A stretch of DNA of 64,000 nucleotides, from contig NZ_CP088294.1 of NCBI RefSeq assembly GCF_024666525.1, positions 4,526,001 to 4,590,000 on the forward strand, written 5' to 3'. Shown piece after piece: positions 57,541 through 64,000 of the stretch. Under the pieces are notes generated by a model. It searched no databases. It saw only the letters and a list, made by a program, of their open reading frames with translations, and was not told the origin of the DNA. The position numbers and the translations under genes are program-made. Numbering within the stretch: the first letter of the stretch is position 1; every line of letters starts with the position of its first letter. Origin of the DNA: Pseudomonas sp. J452 (GTDB lineage Bacteria; Pseudomonadota; Gammaproteobacteria; Pseudomonadales; Pseudomonadaceae).

Positions 57541-57605
57541 GAACAAGCATCAAGCAACAACGCCGCGCGCGGCATAAGCCGCGCGCTCTACCTGGGAGAA
57601 ACACC

Positions 57606-57776
57606 ATGAGCAGTCCGATTAGCAGCTGGGAAGGTGCCAGCAGCGTTTTCACCTATGCCGACAAACCCGCCGTGATGGGCTTCATCCTGGCGGTAGCGGC
57701 GGCCCTGACGGTCTTCGCCATCTGGGCCACCGTGCGCCACGAGAAGCACAGCTATAACAACCCGATGACCAAATGA
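57606..57776 (+). CDS. 56-residue single-helix membrane protein
   Basis: ATG 57606 behind GGGAGAA. A polar N-terminus (SSPISSWEGASSVFTYADK), one membrane helix (AVMGFILAVAAALTVFAIWATV) and a short polar tail. Lies downstream of amt across the repeat element, and may be translated from the same message. No family recognised. The next 260 bases contain no intact gene. Confidence 0.65.
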   Translation: MSSPISSWEGASSVFTYADKPAVMGFILAVAAALTVFAIWATVRHEKHSYNNPMTK

Positions 57777-58035
57777 AGGGGGCGGGCCGCCACCTGCGGG
57801 TGACGGCCCGGCAGCCCTGCTGATCATCCAGGCCCATCCGCACAGCACTGGCGACTAGCTGCAACAGCTCGCCGAAAGCCTCAAGACCGCCTTGCAGCAC
57901 TAATGCAGCGACCTGCCATACGTCGCGGCAACCTGCCTCATAGCCTGCTGCGCTGCCACGGGATAACAAACGAGCCAAAGCCGGCGTTTCGACCTATCGT
58001 TGCTCTATCTTCAACGGATCGAAGTCATTGCGCCC

Positions 58036-60612
58036 ATGCAGTACCGTCCCTGGCCCCTTCTTCTGCTTATTTGTAGCGTTTTGCTTGCCAGCCCCGCGGT
58101 GGCGGAGCAGCGCAACATCAAGGTCGGCGTGTATGCCAACGAGCCGAAGATCATGCTCGGCCGAGATGGCCAGCTGTCCGGCATCTTCGGTGATCTGCTA
58201 GGCGAGATCGCCCGCCACGAAGACTGGCAGCTGCAACCGGTTGCCTGCGAGTGGCAGCAGTGCCTGGAGCTGACCCGCAGCGGGCAGATCGACCTGATGC
58301 CGGATGTTGCCTGGAACGATGAGCGCGCGCAGATCTTCGACTTCCACAAACTACCGGCCCTCTTCAGTTGGTCGCAGATTTACAGCCAGCAGGACCTGCG
58401 CCTGAATTCCCAACTCGACCTCAATGGCCGGCGCATCGCGGTGCTGGCCGGTTCGGTACAGGAAACCTATCTGCACACGCTGCTCGACAGCTTTGGCCTG
58501 CGTGCCGAACTGCTGCCCGTGCAGAGCCTGCAGCAAGGCTTCGAACTGGTCGCCAGAGGCAACGCCGATGCCGCGGTCGCCAACCAGCGCTTCGGTGACT
58601 ACAACGCCGAGCGCTTCGGCCTGCACAGCACGCCGATCATGTTCCAGCCGGCGCGCCTGTTCTTTGCCACCCGCAAAGGCCAGAACGCCGACCTGCTGAC
58701 AGTCATCGACGGCCACCTGCAGACCTGGCAGGAGCAGACCGACTCACCCTACTACCAGATCATCCAGCGCTGGGGCAGCGAACCGCCACAGCTGAACATT
58801 CCAGCGAGTTTGTGGTGGGCCCTGGTCACCCTGGCCAGCCTGCTGCTGCTGACCCTCGGCGGAGCCATTGTGCTGCGCCGCCAGGTGGCCCGGCAGACCC
58901 GCGACCTGAGTGCCAACGAATTACGCCTGAACACCATCCTCGACAGCGTCGAGGCCTACATCTACATCAAGGACCCGCAACTGCGTTACCAGTACGTCAA
59001 CCAGAAGATCTGCGAGCTGTTCGGCCAACCGCGTGAGCAGGTGCTGGGGCAGACCGACAGCAGTTTTTTCGATGAAGCCACCGTCAACAACCTGCGCAAC
59101 AACGACCTGCGCGTCCTGCAGCAGGGCGAGCGGGTGCAGCTCGAAGAGATCAATCGCAGTCTCGACGGCCATTGCGAGAATGCCTACCTCTCGGTGAAAC
59201 TCCCGCTGCGCCGCCCGGACGGCAGCATCTATGCGCTCTGCGGCATCTCCACCGACATCACCGAGCACAAGCGCAACCTCGAACAGATCCACCAGTTGGC
59301 CTTCTTCGACTCGCTCACCGGCCTGCCCAATCGGCGCCTGCTACAAGACCGCCTGCAGCACGCCCTGGCCTACCACGCCCGCACCGGCCAGGAAGGCGCC
59401 CTGCTGTTCATCGACCTGGACAACTTCAAGACCCTCAACGACACCCTCGGCCACGCCATGGGCGATTTGCTTCTGCAACAGGTGGCCCTGCGCCTGCGCA
59501 GCCAGATCCGCGAAGAGGACAGCCTGGCGCGCCTGGGTGGCGATGAATTCGTGCTGATGCTGGAGCGACTGTCGACCGATTCGGCGCAAGCCCTGATAGA
59601 GATCGAAGCCGTCGGCAGCAAGCTGTTGACCAGCCTGGCCGTGCCCTATGACCTGCAGGGCCACCAACACACCAGCACGGCGAGCATCGGCGTCGCGCTG
59701 TTCTCCGACACCCACAGTACGGTGGAAGAACTGCTCAAGCGCGCCGACCTGGCCATGTACGAAGCCAAGGCCGCCGGGCGCAATGCGCTGCGTTTCTTCA
59801 ACCAGCAGATGCAGATCGCGGCCATGGCGCGCATTCGCCTGGAAACCGACATGCGCCACGGCATTGCCGAACAGCAGTTCCTGCTGCACTACCAACCCCA
59901 GGTCGACCAGCACGGTCAGCTGATCGGCGCCGAGGCCCTGGTGCGCTGGCAGCATCCGCAACACGGGCTGATTCCACCGGGCGAGTTCATCCCGGTGGCC
60001 GAAAGTACCGACCTGATCCTCCCCCTGGGACGCTGGATCCTGCAGACCGCCTGCCGTCAGCTGGTGGCCTGGAGCAACGACCCGGCGCTGGCCGAGCTGC
60101 CCCTGGCGGTCAACGTCAGCGCCCGCCAGTTGCACCACCCCGGCTTCGTCGCCGACGTGCTGGCCATCCTCGCGGAAACCGGGGCCAACCCCGAGCGCCT
60201 GGAGCTGGAGCTGACCGAGAGCCATCTGGCCGCCGACATCGAGGAAATGATCCGCCGCATGCTGCAGTTGCAAAGCCACGGCGTACGCTTCTCCCTCGAC
60301 GACTTCGGCACCGGTTACTCCTCGCTCGGCTACCTCAAGCGCCTGCCCCTCAGCCGCCTGAAGATTGACCGCTGCTTCGTCCGCGATCTGCTCAGCGATG
60401 CCAACGACGCCGCCATCGTGCGCACCATCGTCGCCCTGGGGCAGAGCCTGGATCTGCAAGTGATCGCCGAGGGCGTGGAAACCGTCGAGCAGCGGGATAC
60501 TTTGCTGCAGTCGGGTTGCTCGCTGTACCAGGGCTACCTGTTCGCCAAACCCGGTCCGGCCGCCGACCTGCAAGGCTGGGTAGCAGGCGCCAGGCACGCC
60601 AGCAACAGCTGA
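58036..60612 (+). CDS. Sensor protein: SBP family 3, PAS, GGDEF and EAL domains
   Basis: 858 residues from ATG 58036. Signal peptide (to AVAEQ), periplasmic solute-binding domain (about 25-245), one membrane helix (about 257-277), PAS domain (about 295-415), GGDEF (about 425-585) with RLGGDEF intact and an RxxD inhibitory site (REED) five residues before it, and EAL (about 600-850) with EALVRW and DDFGTGYSSL. Both c-di-GMP activities look possible. The binding domain probably senses an amino-acid-like ligand. Confidence 0.92.
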   Translation: MQYRPWPLLLLICSVLLASPAVAEQRNIKVGVYANEPKIMLGRDGQLSGIFGDLLGEIARHEDWQLQPVACEWQQCLELTRSGQIDLMPDVAWNDERAQIFDFHKLPALFSWSQIYSQQDLRLNSQLDLNGRRIAVLAGSVQETYLHTLLDSFGLRAELLPVQSLQQGFELVARGNADAAVANQRFGDYNAERFGLHSTPIMFQPARLFFATRKGQNADLLTVIDGHLQTWQEQTDSPYYQIIQRWGSEPPQLNIPASLWWALVTLASLLLLTLGGAIVLRRQVARQTRDLSANELRLNTILDSVEAYIYIKDPQLRYQYVNQKICELFGQPREQVLGQTDSSFFDEATVNNLRNNDLRVLQQGERVQLEEINRSLDGHCENAYLSVKLPLRRPDGSIYALCGISTDITEHKRNLEQIHQLAFFDSLTGLPNRRLLQDRLQHALAYHARTGQEGALLFIDLDNFKTLNDTLGHAMGDLLLQQVALRLRSQIREEDSLARLGGDEFVLMLERLSTDSAQALIEIEAVGSKLLTSLAVPYDLQGHQHTSTASIGVALFSDTHSTVEELLKRADLAMYEAKAAGRNALRFFNQQMQIAAMARIRLETDMRHGIAEQQFLLHYQPQVDQHGQLIGAEALVRWQHPQHGLIPPGEFIPVAESTDLILPLGRWILQTACRQLVAWSNDPALAELPLAVNVSARQLHHPGFVADVLAILAETGANPERLELELTESHLAADIEEMIRRMLQLQSHGVRFSLDDFGTGYSSLGYLKRLPLSRLKIDRCFVRDLLSDANDAAIVRTIVALGQSLDLQVIAEGVETVEQRDTLLQSGCSLYQGYLFAKPGPAADLQGWVAGARHASNS

Positions 60613-60732
60613 GCGGCGGTCGGGACGGTTACCGCAGCAATTCGGAGTACAGCCGTACACTTGAATTCCGTATAGTGCCGCGGCTGGCCCTGCCTGCCAG
60701 CCCACAGTCACCGCGGTTCGAGGTCGCAACAC

Positions 60733-61350
60733 ATGTATCACGGGGAAAAATTCAACGCCTGGACTCACCTGATCGGCGCGCTGCTGGCCGCCTTCGGCGC
60801 CATCTGGCTGCTGGTGCTGGCGAGCCTGGACGGTGAGCCACGCAAGATCCTCAGCGTGGCCATCTACGGCCTGGCCCTGGTCCTGCTGTACAGCATCTCC
60901 ACGCTCTACCACAGCCTGCGCGGGCCGAAAAAGCTGGTGATGCGCAAGCTCGACCACCTGTCCATCTACCTGCTGATCGCCGGCAGCTACACGCCTTTCT
61001 GCCTGGTCACCCTGCACGGCCCCTGGGGCTGGTGGCTGTTCGGCATCGTCTGGGGTCTGGCCGTAATCGGCATGCTGCAGGAGATCAAGCCGCGTTCGGA
61101 GGCACGCGTGCTGTCCCTCGTCATCTACGCGGTGATGGGCTGGATCGTGCTGGTGGCCATCGACCCGCTGCTCGCCGCCCTCGGCCGCAACGGCTTCATC
61201 TGGCTGGCCAGCGGCGGCGTGCTGTACACGGTGGGCATCATCTTCTTCGCCTACGACAGCCGCTTTCGCCACTGGCACGGCATCTGGCACCTGTTCGTCA
61301 TGGCCGGCAGCCTGCTGCATTACGTGGCGATACTGCGTTACGTGCTCTGA
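60733..61350 (+). CDS. Hemolysin III / YqfA-type membrane protein
   Basis: 205 residues, seven membrane helices, PAQR-like. Typical motifs: EKFNAWTHLIGALLA, SISTLYHSLRG, RKLDHLSIYLLIAGSYTPFCL and the terminal WHLFVMAGSLLHYVAIL (metal-binding His set). Family of uncertain role; hemolytic activity is not implied. Confidence 0.92.
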   Translation: MYHGEKFNAWTHLIGALLAAFGAIWLLVLASLDGEPRKILSVAIYGLALVLLYSISTLYHSLRGPKKLVMRKLDHLSIYLLIAGSYTPFCLVTLHGPWGWWLFGIVWGLAVIGMLQEIKPRSEARVLSLVIYAVMGWIVLVAIDPLLAALGRNGFIWLASGGVLYTVGIIFFAYDSRFRHWHGIWHLFVMAGSLLHYVAILRYVL

Positions 61351-61415
61351 GAACCTGTTTACCATCTTCGCCCACCCTCGCCACTGGCGAACAAGGCGAT
61401 TGCCAGCACGGGCCG

Positions 61416-61474
61416 GTAGCCCGGACTTCAGTCCGGGGCACGCCTACCGGCTCCTGGACTGAAATCCGGGCTAC
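61416..61474. repeat. REP-like inverted pair
   Basis: GTAGCCCGGACTTCAGTCCGG (61416-) and GGACTGAAATCCGGGCTAC (61456-61474) are inverted copies of the GTAGCCCGGA..TCCGGGCTAC unit common in pseudomonads. Confidence 0.7.
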
Positions 61475-61620
61475 AGCGCTGAGCCGTCAACCGCGCCAGG
61501 CAGCACCATCGGTCAGCAGCCCTGGCAATTCCGTTCTTATGTGCGATACCGAACAGAGCGCAGCCCACAGGCGCGTATGCTGGGTCAGTTGTACCGCTCA
61601 CTTCTAGGATGGAGATCGTC

Positions 61621-62367
61621 ATGGCCGCAGCCACAACGCCCCAGCAGAACCACCTGCTGGCGGCCCTCTCGGGCGAAGTGCAGCAGCGTCTGTTCAGCCA
61701 TCTGGAACGGGTCGAGATGCCCCTGGGCAAGGTGCTCTACGAGTCGGGCGACACCATGCGCCACGTGTACTTCCCCACCGACTCGATCATTTCCCTGCTG
61801 TATGTCATGGAAAGTGGCGCGTCCGCAGAGATTTCCGTGGTCGGCAACGAGGGCCTGGTCGGCGTCGCCCTGTTCATGGGCGGTGAAAGCACGCCGAGCC
61901 GCGCCATCGTGCAGAGCGGCGGCCATGCCTACCGCCTGCAGGGCCAGCGCCTGAAGGACGAGTTCAACCGCCATGGCGAACTGCTGGTGCTGATGCTGCG
62001 CTACACCCAGGCGCTGATCACCCAGATGGCGCAGACCGCCGTGTGCAACCGCCACCACTCGATCGACCAGCAGCTCTGTCGCTGGCTGCTGCTGTCACTG
62101 GACCGCCTGCCGAGCAATCACCTGACCATGACCCAGGAACTGATCGCCAATATGCTCGGCGTGCGCCGCGAAGGCGTCACCGAGGCGGCCGGCAAGCTGC
62201 AGCGCCAGGGCGTGATCGAATACAGCCGCGGGCATATCACCGTGATCGACCGGCACAAGCTCGAACAACTGAGCTGCGAGTGCTACGAGGTGGTCAAGCG
62301 CGAAACCGACCGCCTGCTGCCCTATATCCCCCAACGCAAGCCCGTCGGCGCCCCGACCACGGCCTAG
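61621..62367 (+). CDS. Crp/Fnr-family regulator 1
   Basis: 248 residues from ATG 61621 (TGGAG site; ATG 61609 possible). Cyclic-nucleotide-like domain (about 10-125; VYFPTDSIISLLYVMESG, VVGNEGLVGVALFMGGE) and a winged helix (about 150-225) with LIANMLGVRREGVTEAAGKL. The Arg/Ser pair that contacts cAMP is absent, so the ligand is unknown. Paralogous to the gene at 62659. Confidence 0.88.
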   Translation: MAAATTPQQNHLLAALSGEVQQRLFSHLERVEMPLGKVLYESGDTMRHVYFPTDSIISLLYVMESGASAEISVVGNEGLVGVALFMGGESTPSRAIVQSGGHAYRLQGQRLKDEFNRHGELLVLMLRYTQALITQMAQTAVCNRHHSIDQQLCRWLLLSLDRLPSNHLTMTQELIANMLGVRREGVTEAAGKLQRQGVIEYSRGHITVIDRHKLEQLSCECYEVVKRETDRLLPYIPQRKPVGAPTTA

Positions 62368-62385
62368 CAGCGAAACCCGCGACTA

Positions 62386-62543
62386 ATGGCCTGTGCGGCT
62401 AATTCGTGCATTCAAGTTTGAGTGCCAGGGTTTGCCAGACAAAGCGCCGCGACGAGTCGTAGCAGGGCTACGGTGAGGAGCGGCAACGCCGTATGGCGAA
62501 GTCTGGCGCCGAAATTGAATAGTTGAATTAGCCAAACAGGCCA
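62386..62543. mobile_element. 158-bp MITE-like element between the two Crp-type genes
   Basis: Imperfect inverted ends: TGGCCTGTGCGGCTAATTC at the left and GAATTAGCCAAACAGGCCA at the right, with an inner ATTCAA / TTGAAT pair. CTA flanks both sides (62383-62385, 62544-62546). No ORF. Confidence 0.7.
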
Positions 62544-62658
62544 CTAGGTGCAGTAACGTACAGATCGCCTGCCGCCCGTCGCGCAGACTGCGGAAACGGG
62601 ACTGCCAAGCACCCTTCCCGCGCCACACTCGGCTCGCCCGGTGCTGCAGGACGCCCCC

Positions 62659-63387
62659 ATGCTCATCGCTCAGCCACCACCCATCACCAACCTGCTGCTC
62701 GACGGTTTGCCACGCAAGGAACGCAACAAAATCCTGCAGGACTGCGAACAGGTCGAACTGGTATTCGGCAAGATCCTCTGCGAGGCCGACCAGCCTTTTC
62801 GCTACCTGTACTTTCCCCTTAGCGGCTTCATCTCCCTGGTCACCGCCCTGGGCGAACACCCACCGCTGGAACTGGGCCTGATCGGCAACGAAGGCATGCT
62901 CGGCGCCACCCTGGCCCTGGGCGTCAACGCCGCGCCCTGCCGCGCCGTGGCGCAGGGCCACGGCAGCGCCTGGCGCATCGGTGCCACGCGGTTGCGCCAG
63001 CTATTGCCGGAGTGTCCGCACCTGCTGCGTACCCTCAAACGCTATATCTATGTACTGCTCACGCAGCTGTCGCAGAACGCCGCCTGCGGGCACTTCCACG
63101 AGGTCGAGCCGCGCCTGGCGCGCTGGCTGCTGATGACCCACGACCGTGCCCATGCGGACAACTTCCACCTGACCCACGAATACCTCGCCGAAATGCTTGG
63201 CGTGCGCCGCAGCGGCGTGACCATCGCCGCCGGTGCCCTGCAGTTGCGCCAGTTGATCCACTACAGCCGTGGGCAGATCACCATCCTCGACCGCCTGGGC
63301 CTGGAGGCCGCCGCCTGCGAGTGCTACAACGCGCTCAGCGCCGACTATGCGCGGCTGTTCAGCGCACCGGTCGCGGCGCCCGCCTGA
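62659..63387 (+). CDS. Crp/Fnr-family regulator 2
   Basis: 242 residues from ATG 62659. Same architecture as regulator 1: YLYFPLSGFISLV, LIGNEGMLGATLALG in the sensory domain, and EYLAEMLGVRRSGVTIAAGAL in the winged helix. The shared HYSRGQITILDR / EYSRGHITVIDR segment shows they are paralogs. Both have Cys-x-Cys (SCEC, ACEC) near the end. Confidence 0.88.
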   Translation: MLIAQPPPITNLLLDGLPRKERNKILQDCEQVELVFGKILCEADQPFRYLYFPLSGFISLVTALGEHPPLELGLIGNEGMLGATLALGVNAAPCRAVAQGHGSAWRIGATRLRQLLPECPHLLRTLKRYIYVLLTQLSQNAACGHFHEVEPRLARWLLMTHDRAHADNFHLTHEYLAEMLGVRRSGVTIAAGALQLRQLIHYSRGQITILDRLGLEAAACECYNALSADYARLFSAPVAAPA

Positions 63388-63494
63388 GTGGCAGGCAAAC
63401 GCCCCGGACTGCATGGATGCAGGCGATAGGGTGACGCAGGAACAACAATCTAGAACAGGGGAAACAAGAGTTGGCCCACTCACCCTCTCCCCAA

Positions 63495-63518
63495 CCCTCT
63501 CCCGTGAACGGGAGAGGG
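63495..63518. repeat. Palindromic intergenic repeat
   Basis: CCCTCTCCCGT followed by its inverse ACGGGAGAGGG around a 2-base centre; a widespread intergenic repeat in G+C-rich proteobacteria. Confidence 0.65.
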
Positions 63519-63561
63519 GGCAAAAGCGCAGTGCACCAGGGTAGGGATATTGCTCAGACTC

Positions 63562-64000
63562 TCAGTCCACCGGCGCCAGTGCAGCAGCCGATACGCTGGC
63601 CTCGCTGGCCAACAGCAGGGTGGCGAACTGCATGGCGACCAGGCCCTGACCGAACAGGAAGCCCTGCCCTTCGCCACACTGTTCGGTCTTGAGAAAGAGC
63701 AGCTGCGCCTGGTCTTCCACGCCCTCGGCGACCACCTGGTAGTGCAGGCTGGCGCCCATGGCGATTACCGCGCGGACGATGATGCCGTTGCCGTGGGCCG
63801 CACTGATGGCATGCACGAAGGACTTGTCGATCTTCAGCACATCGATGGGAAACTTCAGCAGGTAGCTCAGGCTGGAATAGCCGGTACCGAAATCGTCGAT
63901 GGCCAGTTGCACACCCATGGCCTTGAGCTGATGCAGCACCGTGGCACTGGCATCAGCATCGCGCATCAGCACGCTCTCGGTGATCTCCAGCTGCAGCCGA
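63562..64000 (-). CDS. C-terminal part of an EAL-domain protein
   Basis: The last 146 codons of a gene that begins outside the right edge. RLQLEITESVLM, AIDDFGTGYSSLSYLLKFPIDVLKIDKSFV and VVAEGVEDQAQL are EAL-domain motifs of c-di-GMP phosphodiesterases; the ExLR motif would be off the window. Ends with an Ala-rich tail. Confidence 0.9.
   Translation of the reverse strand, partial: RLQLEITESVLMRDADASATVLHQLKAMGVQLAIDDFGTGYSSLSYLLKFPIDVLKIDKSFVHAISAAHGNGIIVRAVIAMGASLHYQVVAEGVEDQAQLLFLKTEQCGEGQGFLFGQGLVAMQFATLLLASEASVSAAALAPVD

Noticed and set aside
59341..61365. 674-codon open frame antisense to the GGDEF-EAL and hemolysin III-like genes
   Set aside because: Spans two well-identified forward genes and translates to Gln/Val/His-rich text typical of reverse frames.
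61351..61410. Third copy of the 51575/57366 repeat after the hemolysin III-like gene
   Set aside because: Only GAGAACCTG at the left end matches; the interior and right end do not.

Overview
The window is a high-G+C stretch of a Pseudomonas chromosome, assembled here from gene order and protein similarity recalled from the genus. The backbone from about 21.7 kb to 55 kb follows the order known around PA0950-PA1013 of P. aeruginosa: purC-bamC-dapA, gcvR-bcp, a TusA-like gene, bepA, nadA, tRNA-Lys, queC-queE, cpoB-pal-tolBARQ-ybgC, ruvBAC, yebC, aspS, dps, a cold-shock-domain gene, slyX, a HIT gene, oprD, a thioesterase gene, proS, acylphosphatase. The species cannot be fixed from sequence alone; it is not P. 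aeruginosa itself (different PurC type, a chromosomal integron, no glnK beside the Amt gene).

Layout. 0-4 kb: two lipoproteins (one cut by the window edge), a FemAB/GNAT-like protein and a phosphate-selective porin with a good Pho box. 4.1-6.7 kb: an hvfABCX operon (Cys-rich EGKCG precursor peptide, DUF692/MNIO enzyme, DUF2063 partner, DoxX membrane protein) behind an ECF-sigma-like promoter. 6.7-10.5 kb: dinB, two tandem initiator tRNA genes each with its own promoter and terminator, cytochrome b561 and rimO. 10.6-14.4 kb: a chromosomal integron with a divergent tyrosine integrase gene and six cassettes separated by six near-identical attC sites of about 76 bp; three cassettes encode AT-rich unknown membrane proteins, one a MAPEG-family protein, and two have no convincing ORF but share a 108-nt structured core. 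14.6-21.8 kb: accessory genes (two periplasmic solute-binding-like proteins, GNAT, CAP-domain protein, several unknowns), dsbB and tRNA-Ser.

21.9-55 kb: the conserved backbone. Notable points are a long-type PurC at the usual purC locus, a 266-bp MITE-like element placed exactly between gcvR and bcp, the complete tol-pal and ruv clusters, and an oprD-type porin with a long leader holding ArgR-like half sites. 55-64 kb: a sigma-54-controlled ammonium transporter followed by a 56-residue membrane protein, a large PBP-PAS-GGDEF-EAL sensor, a hemolysin III-like protein, two paralogous Crp-like regulators separated by another MITE-like element, and the end of an EAL gene. Cyclic-di-GMP functions recur through the right third (HD-GYP, GGDEF, PilZ, GGDEF-EAL, EAL).

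The most interesting unexplained signals are the shared ORF-less integron cassette core, the hvf operon with mixed EGKCG/EGSCG motifs and its promoter, the MITE-like repeats that sit on T-N-A sites at gene ends, and the apparent in-place replacement of purC. No CRISPR array, intact insertion sequence, rRNA operon or prophage is visible.
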